Positions 30,826 to 37,884 of a stretch of DNA of 37,884 bases are shown in pieces. Origin of the DNA: Chloroflexota bacterium (lineage in GTDB: Bacteria; Chloroflexota; UBA11872). The first letter of the stretch is position 1. Every line of letters starts with the position of its first letter. The stretch lies in contig JAPPKM010000090.1 of the NCBI GenBank assembly GCA_028874315.1, positions 58,108-95,991 on the forward strand, in the 5' to 3' direction. Below the pieces are notes generated by a model. That model saw nothing but the letters and a program-made list of their open reading frames with translations, did not search any database and had not been told where the DNA came from. The position numbers and the translations under genes are program-made.

Positions 30826-32784
30826 CTAGCGGTCGACGTGCGCCGCGCCGTGGGGGTTCCTGGACTGGAAGAACCGCTGGACGTGATCGAGGCGGTGGGT
30901 GACGGGGGCCGGGGGTAGGGAGCGGAGGATGGTGGAGCCGTAGCGGCGGCGGCGGAGGCGGCTGTCAAGGACGGCGACGACGCCGCGGTCGCTGGTGGAG
31001 CGAATGAGGCGGCCGAAGCCCTGCTTGAGCAGCAGGGCGGCGCGGGGCAGGGCGAGCTCGGCGAACCAGTTGGCGCCCTGGCTGCGCAGGTGCTCGGTGC
31101 GGGCGGCGACGACCGGGTCGTCGGGCACGGCGAACGGGAGGCGGGCGATGACGACGAGGCGGAGGGCGTCGCCGCGGACATCGACGCCTTCCCAGAACGA
31201 GCGCAGGCCGAAGAGGACGCCGTTGTTGGCTTCGCGGAAGCGTTCCAGAAGGTCGGCAGGGGCGGCGTCGCCCTGGCGGAAGCGCGGGTAGGGGAAAGCG
31301 TTGCGGGTGCGACGCCAGGCGTCGTTCATGGCGCGGCGGCTGGTGAACAGGAGGAAGGCGCCGCCGCCTGAGGCGTTTACGAGATCGATAAGTCGGTGGG
31401 TGAGGCCGGCCAGGTAGGGCTCGTCGTCAGCGCCGGCGGTTGGTGGCGGCTGGAGGTCGGCCGGGGCATAGATCAGGGCCTGGCGGCGGTAGTCGAAGGC
31501 TGGGTCGGTGATGAGTTCGGCCGCACCGCCAAAACCCAGGCGGGAGATGAGGTAGGCAAAGGATCGGTCGACAGTGAGGGTGGCGGAGGAGGCGATGACG
31601 GCGGGACGGTGACGGGTGGCGCCGTGGATGAGGCGGTCGACTTCGAGCGGGGCGGCGTGCGCGGTGAGCGAGCCGTCGCGGCCGCGCTCGGCGAAATGGA
31701 CCCAGGCGGGGTCGTCCAGGCGGAAGACGCGATCGGCGTCGGCGGCCAGTTCGTGAATGCGGCGGGAGACCCAGGCGCGGGTGTCCTGGTCCTCGATCGC
31801 TTCGCAGGCTTCGAGCAGGGAGTGCGCCGATTCGGCGAGGGTGAGGCCGGGGCCGATTTCGTCGGTGATGGTGGTGCGGTTGAGGCCGACGGTGCGGTTG
31901 AGGGCGGCGAAGGCGCGGGAGCTGGCGGCGACGACGGCGGACATGGCGCGGGTGTGATCGGGACCCAGGGAGTCGCGCACGCGGGGGGCGTTCATGATTC
32001 GGGCGGCGCGGCCGTCGTCCAGATGGGCGGAGAAGGCGGAGGTGGCGGCTTCGTCCAGGGTGTGGGCCTCGTCGAGGATGAGGACGCCGTCAGGCGGGAG
32101 GGGCATGCCGGCGGCTTCGCCCCCGGCGCCGCGGAGCTTGGCGTCGGCGAAGACGAGGTGGTGGTTGGTGACGACGACGTCGGCCTGACCGGCCCGGGCT
32201 CGGGCCTTCTCGGCCCAGCAGTCGCCGTGGAAGGGACAGAGGTTGCCCTCGCAGGTATCGACGCCACGGGTGAGGTTGGAGACGACGTCGGGGGTTGCGT
32301 CGGCGCCGAGTTCGGCCATGTCGCCGGTGGCGGTGGTAGAGGCCCAGGTCTGGACATTGGTTAGGCGTTCGCCGACCAGGAGGTCCGGAGACTGGGCCTG
32401 GTCGTCCAGGGAGAGCAGGCAAAGGTAGTTGGCTCGGCCCTTTAGTAAAGCGGTTTTGGGGGCGACGCCCGCGACGCGCGCCGCCAGCGGCAGGTCGTGG
32501 GTCCAGAGCTGGTCCTGCAGGGCCTTGGTGGACGTGCTGACGATGGCGCGGTGCCTGGCCCGCAAGACCGGAACGAGGTAGGCGAGGGTCTTCCCGGTAC
32601 CGGTGTCGGCTTCAACGACGCCGCGCCCGCCCTCGGCCACCACGCCGTCTACGAACTCGGCCATCTGGACCTGGCAGGTGCGGGGCTCGTAGCCGGAGAG
32701 ATGTTCGGCGAGCGGGCCGCGTGGTCCGAAAAGCGCCCGCAGGTTGTCCGGCGCGTCGGGCGCCGGTGCGGGGCCGGGAGTTAT
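30826..32784 (-). CDS. DinG/XPD-type ATP-dependent DNA helicase with Fe-S cysteines
   Basis: The product is about 652 residues, a superfamily 2 5'-3' helicase. Walker A GTGKT is at about 62-66, and the Fe-S cluster cysteines are at about 122, 178, 183 and 189 (C-x4-C-x5-C for the last three). DEAH is at 238-241, and late motifs include LLFTSRRAMN, GLRSFWEGVDVRGD and LKQGFGRLIRS. It probably acts on R-loops or stalled forks. The start is a problem: no ATG, GTG or TTG occurs between the stop of the upstream PIG-L-like gene and the Q-motif region (YEPRTCQVQM). The coordinate given is an ATA at 32784 that overlaps the PIG-L stop (ATAA). A CTG near 32742, an upstream overlapping start, or a sequence error are alternatives. 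Confidence 0.85.
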   Translation of the reverse strand: MTPGPAPAPDAPDNLRALFGPRGPLAEHLSGYEPRTCQVQMAEFVDGVVAEGGRGVVEADTGTGKTLAYLVPVLRARHRAIVSTSTKALQDQLWTHDLPLAARVAGVAPKTALLKGRANYLCLLSLDDQAQSPDLLVGERLTNVQTWASTTATGDMAELGADATPDVVSNLTRGVDTCEGNLCPFHGDCWAEKARARAGQADVVVTNHHLVFADAKLRGAGGEAAGMPLPPDGVLILDEAHTLDEAATSAFSAHLDDGRAARIMNAPRVRDSLGPDHTRAMSAVVAASSRAFAALNRTVGLNRTTITDEIGPGLTLAESAHSLLEACEAIEDQDTRAWVSRRIHELAADADRVFRLDDPAWVHFAERGRDGSLTAHAAPLEVDRLIHGATRHRPAVIASSATLTVDRSFAYLISRLGFGGAAELITDPAFDYRRQALIYAPADLQPPPTAGADDEPYLAGLTHRLIDLVNASGGGAFLLFTSRRAMNDAWRRTRNAFPYPRFRQGDAAPADLLERFREANNGVLFGLRSFWEGVDVRGDALRLVVIARLPFAVPDDPVVAARTEHLRSQGANWFAELALPRAALLLKQGFGRLIRSTSDRGVVAVLDSRLRRRRYGSTILRSLPPAPVTHRLDHVQRFFQSRNPHGAAHVDR

Positions 32785-33482
32785 GGCAGCAGCCGGCGGG
32801 TTGGCAGGGGGCCGAGACGAGCGTCGGACCGGAAGGCCTCGGCGAAGGCGACGCCAGCCTGCAGGCCGCGGTAGGCGGCGACGGTTTCGGCGGCTTCGCC
32901 GAGTTCGAGACCGTGGGATTCTCGCAGGGAGGCGGCAAGCGATACGTGGGCGTCGAGGGCATGGTGCTTGGCTTCGAGCGTGTCGGTGATGTCGACGAAC
33001 TCGGTGGGCGTGAAGCCGGCGATCCAGGTGCGTTCGTAGGCGAGCAGAGCGGGGGGCTGGGGCAGGGCATCGTCTTCGCAAAGGACGTTGGGGGCAGCGG
33101 CCATCTCGGCGGCGGCGCGGGCCAGGTCCCAGGCGCCCGTGGCGTCAAGGACGTTGCCGAGGGGGGCGGGGGCCAGCAGGAGATCGGGTTTGCGTTCGCG
33201 AAGAATCTCCACAAGTTTGACGCGGGTGACGGCGTCGGCCTGGACGGCGAAGTCGGAGTGATCCATCCAGATCAGGTCAACGCCGAGGCGCTCCGCGGCA
33301 GTTTCCGCTTCGGCGCGACGGCGGGCGGCCAGTTCACGGGGCGGAACGTCCTCCAGGGCGGAGTTGCCGTTGGCGATGGTGACGATGGTGACGTCGTCGC
33401 CGCGCTTGCGATGGCGCGCCAGGGTGCCGCCGACGGCGAACTCAGCGTCGCCGGGGCGGGCTGAAGTGGCAATCACGCGCAT
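32781..33482 (-). CDS. PIG-L/LmbE-like protein with lost active site (probable pseudoenzyme)
   Basis: The product is 233 residues with the overall PIG-L deacetylase layout: MRVIATSARPGDAEFAVGGTLARH, VTIVTIANGN, RRRAEAETAAERLGVDLIWMDHSDF, AFTPTEFVDITD-like GFTPTEFVDITD and the C-terminal KHHALDAH. The zinc/catalytic motif AHPDDxE reads ARPGDAE, so the zinc-binding His is Arg9 and the general-base Asp is Gly11. The second zinc motif, normally HPDH, is replaced by VLDATGAW. Two of three zinc ligands and the base are thus missing, so hydrolysis of N-acetyl sugars is unlikely. Its stop overlaps the putative start of the helicase gene, implying coupled expression. It is divergent from obg across 107 bp. 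Confidence 0.82.
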   Translation of the reverse strand: MRVIATSARPGDAEFAVGGTLARHRKRGDDVTIVTIANGNSALEDVPPRELAARRRAEAETAAERLGVDLIWMDHSDFAVQADAVTRVKLVEILRERKPDLLLAPAPLGNVLDATGAWDLARAAAEMAAAPNVLCEDDALPQPPALLAYERTWIAGFTPTEFVDITDTLEAKHHALDAHVSLAASLRESHGLELGEAAETVAAYRGLQAGVAFAEAFRSDARLGPLPTRRLLP

Positions 33483-33589
33483 ACGGAAGTTAGTTCCCGG
33501 GACGAGCCGTTCGGTCGTGGAGTTTAGCGAGGACCAACGGGACCTCGTCGCTGCGCCACAATGCTGACGATCACTACGGAGTTTGTGTG

Positions 33590-34897
33590 ATGTCGCCAGA
33601 CGGAACCGCTGACCGCGGATTTTTCGATGAGGCGAGCATCTACGTTCGCGCCGGATCCGGCGGGGACGGGGTGTCGCATTTTCGGCGGGAGAAGTATGTG
33701 CCGCGGGGTGGGCCGGACGGCGGGGACGGGGGTCGCGGGGGCAACGTGGAGCTACGGGCGCGGGCGAACCTGCACGCGCTGACCGCCTTCCGCTACAAGC
33801 GGCGATTCATCGCGGCGAATGGCGGGAAGGGCGAGGGGAAGAAGCGACACGGGGCCAACGGCGAGAGCGTGACCGTGGATGTGCCCTGCGGGACCGTGGC
33901 GTATGACGACCGGAGCGGCGCGGTGCTCGCGGACCTGGTGGAGGAAGGCCAGTCCGTGGTGGTTGCCGAGGGCGGCCGCGGCGGGCTGGGCAACGTGCAT
34001 TTCAAGTCGGCGCGCTTCCAGACACCGGAACTGGCCACCCGCGGCGGCAGCGGGCAAGAGCGGCAGGTGCGGCTGGAGCTGGAGCTGCTGGCGGACATTG
34101 GCCTGGTTGGGGCGCCGAACGCGGGGAAGTCGTCGTTGCTGGCGAGACTGAGCGCGGCCAGGCCCAAAGTTGCGCCGTACCCGTTCACGACGCTCGAGCC
34201 GGTGCTGGGGGTGGTGCAGGCGGGCGACTCGGGCGTGGTGTTTGCCGATTTGCCGGGACTGATCGAAGGGGCTAGCCAGGGTGCTGGGCTGGGCATGGCG
34301 TTTCTGCGTCACGTGCGGCGGGCGCGGGTGCTGGTGCACGTGGTGGACGGCTCGGGTCTGGAAGGCGATCCGTTCGAGGCTTTCCAGGCGATCGATGCGG
34401 AGTTGGGGGCCTTCAGCGAGGATTTGCTGGAGCGTCCGCGAGTCGTGGCCTTCAACAAGATGGATCTGCTGGAAGCCCGCGAGTTGTGGCCGGACTTCGA
34501 GGCGCTGGTGCTGGCCGAGGGCTACGAGGCGGTGGCCATCTCGGCGGCAAGCGGCCTGGGATTGCGCGAACTGGTGGGACGGACCGTGGCAATGCTGGCG
34601 GAAGCGCCGCCGGCCCCGCGGCCGGAGCCTGACGAGACGGCTGTCTTGCGGCCTTCGCCAGTTGACGAGCCAGCGCAACTGTTTCGCAGGTCCGACGGTG
34701 CCTACGTGGTGCGGGACGCACGGCTGGAAGGCCTGGCGCGCAAGCTGAACTTCGATACGCCGGATGCGGCGGACTACTTTCAGCGGCAGCTTGATCGCAG
34801 CGGGGTCACCGAACGGTTGGAGCGGGCCGGGACCACGGCCGGCGACACGGTGGTGGTAGGTGAATTGGAGTTCGAGTGGATGGGTCTGGGGCTGTGA
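33590..34897 (+). CDS. obg: GTPase Obg (CgtA)
   Basis: The product is 435 residues, an essential ribosome-associated GTPase in 50S assembly and stress control. It has the N-terminal glycine-rich Obg fold (FFDEASIYVRAGSGGDGVSHFRR, GGDGGRGGNV, GGRGGLGN). The G domain carries GAPNAGKS (about 174-181), DLPGLIEGAS and NKMD. A C-terminal OCT domain (YVVRDARLEGLARKLNFDTPDAADYFQRQL) is present. ATG 33590 follows CGGAG by about 9 nt; a GTG directly before it is in frame. The length and domain order are those of Gram-positive and Chloroflexota Obg proteins with the OCT tail. Confidence 0.96.
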   Translation: MSPDGTADRGFFDEASIYVRAGSGGDGVSHFRREKYVPRGGPDGGDGGRGGNVELRARANLHALTAFRYKRRFIAANGGKGEGKKRHGANGESVTVDVPCGTVAYDDRSGAVLADLVEEGQSVVVAEGGRGGLGNVHFKSARFQTPELATRGGSGQERQVRLELELLADIGLVGAPNAGKSSLLARLSAARPKVAPYPFTTLEPVLGVVQAGDSGVVFADLPGLIEGASQGAGLGMAFLRHVRRARVLVHVVDGSGLEGDPFEAFQAIDAELGAFSEDLLERPRVVAFNKMDLLEARELWPDFEALVLAEGYEAVAISAASGLGLRELVGRTVAMLAEAPPAPRPEPDETAVLRPSPVDEPAQLFRRSDGAYVVRDARLEGLARKLNFDTPDAADYFQRQLDRSGVTERLERAGTTAGDTVVVGELEFEWMGLGL

Positions 34898-35027
34898 TAG
34901 GTTTTCTCCGAGCGACCATGCGATATCCAAGCTGCGAGACGCCTCGCGCCACACGCACCGCCACTATCTAGCCCCTGCCGCGCGCCGGTGGGGGCCGTGC
35001 CCGCGCCTATGCCGCGGGATTCCTCGA

Positions 35028-35078
35028 ATGACCACCTCGTTTCCTTTTTCCGCGTGGAGCGTCTTCCATGAGCGTTGA
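35028..35078 (+). CDS. Possible leader peptide upstream of thrS
   Basis: A 16-codon frame, MTTSFPFSAWSVFHER, ends at TGA 35076-35078 and overlaps the thrS start by 11 nt. It has two Thr codons right after the start and lies in the 170-nt thrS leader, which shows no T-box motif. No ribosome binding site is visible, so it may be chance. If translated, it could couple to or modulate thrS. Confidence 0.25.
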   Translation: MTTSFPFSAWSVFHER

Positions 35079-36861
35079 TCAGACGTACGACCGCCTCTAC
35101 CGGGTGCGGCATTCGGCCGCGCACGTGCTGGCCACGGCGATGCTGGACCTGTTTCCGGATGCCCAGATGGGGATTGGCCCGCCGACCGACGACGGCTTTT
35201 ACTACGACTTCGAGCTGCCGCGCGCGCTGACGCCGGACGACCTGAAGGCGTTGCAGAAGCTGATGCTGAAGCACAAGAAGGCCAACTATCCGTTCGAGTA
35301 CTCCGAGCACGACCGCGACGCGGCGCTGGCGTATTTCGAGGAAACCAACCAGCCGTTCAAGGTCGAGTTGATCAACGACCTGCCGGACGACGAGACGATC
35401 AGCTACTACACGTCCGGACCGTTCGTGGACCTGTGCCGGGGTCCGCACGTGGACAGCACGGGCGAGATCGGGGCGTTCAAGCTGCTGTCGATTGCCGGCG
35501 CGTACTGGCGCGGCGACGAGAACCGGGCGCAGTTGCAGCGGGTGTACGGCACGGCCTTCGAGACGAAGGCGGAACTGGACGCGCACCTGGCGCGGCTGGA
35601 GGAGGCCAAGCGACGCGACCATCGCACGCTGGCGCGCGACCTGGACCTGTTTTCGATCAATCCGGAGATCGGCGCCGGGTTGGTGCTGTGGCACGCCAAG
35701 GGGTCGCTGCTTCGCGAGCTGCTGGAGACGTTCTGGCGGGAGGAACACCGGCGGCGCGGGTACGACATGGTCTATTCGCCGCACATCGGGCGGCGCGAGC
35801 TCTGGGAGACCAGCGGGCACACGCAGTGGTTCTCCGAGGGGCTGTTCCCCGAGATGGAGCTGGAGCACCAGACGTTTATCAACAAGCCGATGAACTGCCC
35901 CTTCCACGTCAAGATCTTCGACTCGCAGACGCGCAGCTACCGGGACCTGCCGCTGCGGTACGGCGAACTCGGCACGGTCTACCGCTTCGAGCGCTCGGGC
36001 ACGCTACACGGAGCCCTGCGGGTGCGCGGGCTCACGCAGGACGACGCCCACATCTTCTGCCGCCGCGACCAGTTCACGGACGAGGTGGCCGGCGCCCTCG
36101 ACCTGGCCAGATTCATCTACGAGACCTTCGGCTTCAGCGAGTACATCGTGGAACTGAGCGTGCGCGACGCCTCGGGGTCCGAGAAGTACGCGGGCGACGA
36201 CGACCTGTGGGAGCTGGCCGAGCAAGGGCTGGTGGAGGCCCTGGATCGGCACGGAATGGCCTACACGCGCGTAGAGGGCGAGGCGGCCTTCTACGGACCT
36301 AAGATCGACATCCAGGTGGCCGACGCCATCGGCCGCCGCTGGCAGCTGACCACGGTCCAGGTCGACTTCAACCTGCCCGAACGCTTCGACATCACCTACG
36401 AGGACGCCGACGGCACGCGGCAGCGGCCGGTGATGGTGCACCGCGCCATCTTCGGAGCCATGGAGCGGTTCGTGGCCGTGCTGATCGAGCACTTTGCGGG
36501 CGCGTTCCCGGTCTGGCTGTCGCCGGTGCAGGTGGCCGTGATCCCGATTGCAGATCGGCACGCCGAATACTGCGAGGGCGTGGCCGAGCGGCTGCGAGAG
36601 GCCGGGCTGCGCGTGGAGGTGGACGCGCGAGCGGAGCGCATGAACCGGAAGATCCGGGACGCGCAGCTTCAGAAGACGCCCTACATGCTGATCGCCGGCG
36701 ACCGCGACATCAAGGCCGGGAAGGTCTCGGTTCGCCTGCGCACCGAGGAGGACCTGGGGGCGATGACAGTGGACGAACTGCTGGAGGCCGTGCTGCCCGT
36801 GGTCGAGACGCGCGCTCCGAACGACCTGGGGTTGGGCAGTGCGAGCGCCGCTGGTGGCTGA
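35068..36861 (+). CDS. thrS: Threonyl-tRNA synthetase lacking the TGS domain
   Basis: The product is 597 residues, a class II synthetase. It begins directly at the editing domain (RHSAAHVLATAM and CRGPHVDSTGEIGAFKL, with the HxxxH and C/H residues that clear Ser-tRNA-Thr). The ~60-residue N-terminal TGS domain of typical bacterial ThrS (about 640 residues) is absent. The catalytic core has NKPMNCPFHVKIF (zinc Cys), LTQDDAHIFC (zinc His), VMVHRAIFGAMERF (zinc His) and motif 2 YRFERSGTLHGALRVRG. The anticodon-binding domain (VAVIPIADRHAEY through GDRDIKAGKVSVR) is complete. GGAG lies 8 nt before the ATG. The sequence 34898-35067 holds only the short leader frame. Confidence 0.95.
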   Translation: MSVDQTYDRLYRVRHSAAHVLATAMLDLFPDAQMGIGPPTDDGFYYDFELPRALTPDDLKALQKLMLKHKKANYPFEYSEHDRDAALAYFEETNQPFKVELINDLPDDETISYYTSGPFVDLCRGPHVDSTGEIGAFKLLSIAGAYWRGDENRAQLQRVYGTAFETKAELDAHLARLEEAKRRDHRTLARDLDLFSINPEIGAGLVLWHAKGSLLRELLETFWREEHRRRGYDMVYSPHIGRRELWETSGHTQWFSEGLFPEMELEHQTFINKPMNCPFHVKIFDSQTRSYRDLPLRYGELGTVYRFERSGTLHGALRVRGLTQDDAHIFCRRDQFTDEVAGALDLARFIYETFGFSEYIVELSVRDASGSEKYAGDDDLWELAEQGLVEALDRHGMAYTRVEGEAAFYGPKIDIQVADAIGRRWQLTTVQVDFNLPERFDITYEDADGTRQRPVMVHRAIFGAMERFVAVLIEHFAGAFPVWLSPVQVAVIPIADRHAEYCEGVAERLREAGLRVEVDARAERMNRKIRDAQLQKTPYMLIAGDRDIKAGKVSVRLRTEEDLGAMTVDELLEAVLPVVETRAPNDLGLGSASAAGG

Positions 36862-36951
36862 GTCATCAACTGAATATGAACCGCGGGCCAATCCGCGGGG
36901 CCGCGCCGCTAGGATTGCGGTGAGCCCCACGTGACCCGGAGGACGCCCCGG

Positions 36952-37725
36952 ATGCCGCCCGTCAGCTACGACTTTCGCGAGTCTTCCGTCCTCATCACCG
37001 GCGGCACGCAGGGCATCGGCCTGGCGGTGGCGGAGGCCTTTGCACGGGCCGGGGCCGATGTAGCCATTTGCGCCCGGACCGAACCGGACGTGGTGAAGGC
37101 CGTGGCGGCACTGGACGAACTGGGTTCGGGGGTCGTCTACGGAACCACAGCGGACCTGGCTGAGCCGGACGACGTGGGCCGCCTGTTCGAGGACGTGCTT
37201 GCCAACCTTGGCGCTCCCGACATCCTGGTAAACAACGCCGCCGCCCAGGGCAACTTTCCGTTCCCGGAGATGGACCTGGAGCGCTGGCGCTGGATGTCGC
37301 AGGTCAATCTGGAGGCCCCGTTCGAGCTGTCGCGGCGTTTCGTGCTGGCGCGCGACGAGCCCGGCGGGGCCATTGTCAACGTGGTGACCAACCAGGTCAT
37401 TCGCCACGCCAGGGGGCGCGTGGGCTACGGTTCCAGCAAGGTCGGCCTGGTGGGGCTCACGCGCACCATGGCGCTGGAACTGGCGCACCGGGGCATCCGG
37501 GTGAACGCCATCGCGCCGGGGTTCGTGGACGTGCCGCGCATTTATCGCGAATTCGACGACGTCGACGACCGCCTGGCGGCCATGCCGTCAGGCCGCTTCG
37601 TCACGCCGGACGAAGTCGCGCAGGCGATCCTGTTCCTGTCGTCCGACGCGGCCTCGGCGATCAGCGGCGTCGTGCTCCCGGTGGACGGCGGGCACGCGCT
37701 GGACGGGACGTGGGTCCGCGATTGA
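36952..37725 (+). CDS. Short-chain dehydrogenase/reductase
   Basis: The product is 257 residues of classical SDR type. It has the cofactor motif TGGTQGIGLAVAEAF, the structural NNAA, the active-site YGSSK, and the C-terminal GVVLPVDGGHALDGTW. The residue 13 before the catalytic Tyr is Thr (VVTNQV) instead of Ser, which can serve as the same hydrogen-bond donor. ATG 36952 has CGGAGGAC at good spacing; a GTG seven codons upstream is the alternative. Substrate unknown. It is followed by surE after 37 nt. Confidence 0.9.
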   Translation: MPPVSYDFRESSVLITGGTQGIGLAVAEAFARAGADVAICARTEPDVVKAVAALDELGSGVVYGTTADLAEPDDVGRLFEDVLANLGAPDILVNNAAAQGNFPFPEMDLERWRWMSQVNLEAPFELSRRFVLARDEPGGAIVNVVTNQVIRHARGRVGYGSSKVGLVGLTRTMALELAHRGIRVNAIAPGFVDVPRIYREFDDVDDRLAAMPSGRFVTPDEVAQAILFLSSDAASAISGVVLPVDGGHALDGTWVRD

Positions 37726-37762
37726 CGCTGCATTGCACTTCGGCTGCCGGCGAGTCGCCTGA

Positions 37763-37884
37763 ATGAATCTGGTCGTAGCCAATGATGACGGGATCGACGT
37801 TCCGGGCATCTGGGCGCTGGCGCGTGAGTTGTCGAAGCTTGGACAAGTGGCGGTGTACGCGCCGACTCGAAACTTCAGCGGAGC
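37763..37884 (+). CDS. surE: 5'/3'-nucleotidase SurE, N-terminal part cut by the window edge
   Basis: The first 40 codons are visible. MNLVVANDDGIDVPGIWAL and then LGQVAVYAPTRNFSG match the SurE N-terminus: the metal-binding NDDG (residues 7-10) and the APxxxxSG loop. SurE is a survival-protein phosphatase acting on nucleoside monophosphates. The frame is open to the last base of the window. Confidence 0.88.
   Translation, partial: MNLVVANDDGIDVPGIWALARELSKLGQVAVYAPTRNFSG

Noticed and set aside
31396-32364. Gly/Val-rich 322-codon frame opposite the helicase
   Set aside because: Low-complexity composition typical of an antisense frame of a GC-rich gene; the helicase frame has clear motifs.
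34898-35067. Possible T-box leader of thrS
   Set aside because: No T-box sequence or specifier-loop layout found, and the leader is too short for a typical T-box.

Overview
This 37.9-kb window is GC-rich and densely coded, with short gaps, many overlapping starts and stops, and no rRNA, tRNA, CRISPR array or insertion sequence that I could recognise. Gene content points to a Chloroflexota (Chloroflexi) lineage, perhaps a marine or host-associated one. The clues are Tat-exported lipoprotein solute-binding proteins with Ala/Pro linkers, surface proteins sharing an unusual N-terminal module, DUF4328-like membrane proteins with zinc-ribbon tails, and a serine hydroxymethyltransferase fused to the glycine-cleavage T-protein. 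The taxonomic placement is inference.

Layout. 1-4.0 kb (minus strand): a tandem duplication of [small unknown gene + ABC solute-binding lipoprotein]. The two binding-protein genes share an 892-bp tract that is identical base for base inside more diverged flanks, and the downstream unit keeps only a remnant of the small gene. 4.1-6.6 kb (minus): UDP-glucose 6-dehydrogenase, a LysM protein and an XRE-type regulator with two zinc ribbons and a candidate operator. 6.7-9.85 kb (minus): three tandem DUF4328-like membrane proteins; one has an intact zinc ribbon and two have ribbons decayed behind an in-frame TGA. 9.8-13.2 kb (minus): an overlapping gene chain selD, ArsA-like ATPase, K+ channel with RCK domain, DUF4328 copy 3.

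The selD gene is itself a selenoprotein gene. Its real start is at 13171, 90 bases upstream of where a normal reading frame opens. It reads through a TGA at the catalytic position (HGAG-U-ACKLSP), with a bacterial SECIS-like hairpin right behind the TGA. The organism therefore very probably makes selenocysteine.

13.2-18.3 kb (plus): an HExxH protein, TyrS, a GNAT acetyltransferase, a perfect parS centromere site at 16553-16568, DNA-3-methyladenine glycosylase I and an Ldh2-family dehydrogenase. The parS site suggests the window lies in the origin-proximal part of the chromosome. 18.3-27.4 kb (minus): the GlyA-GcvT fusion, a sulfite-oxidase-like Mo enzyme, a class A beta-lactamase-like protein, a GEVED lipoprotein, QueD and a pteridine-reductase-like SDR. 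QueC diverges from these on the plus strand.

28.3-37.9 kb: Mrp/NBP35 ATPase, adenine phosphoribosyltransferase, an FmdB zinc ribbon, a small coiled-coil membrane protein, a DinG-type Fe-S helicase coupled to a PIG-L protein that has lost its catalytic residues, Obg, ThrS without a TGS domain, an SDR, and the start of SurE cut by the window edge. Several genes end in strong GC hairpins without a U-tract. Apart from the 1666-2091 gap, which is described feature by feature, no gene-free stretch exceeds about 300 bases.
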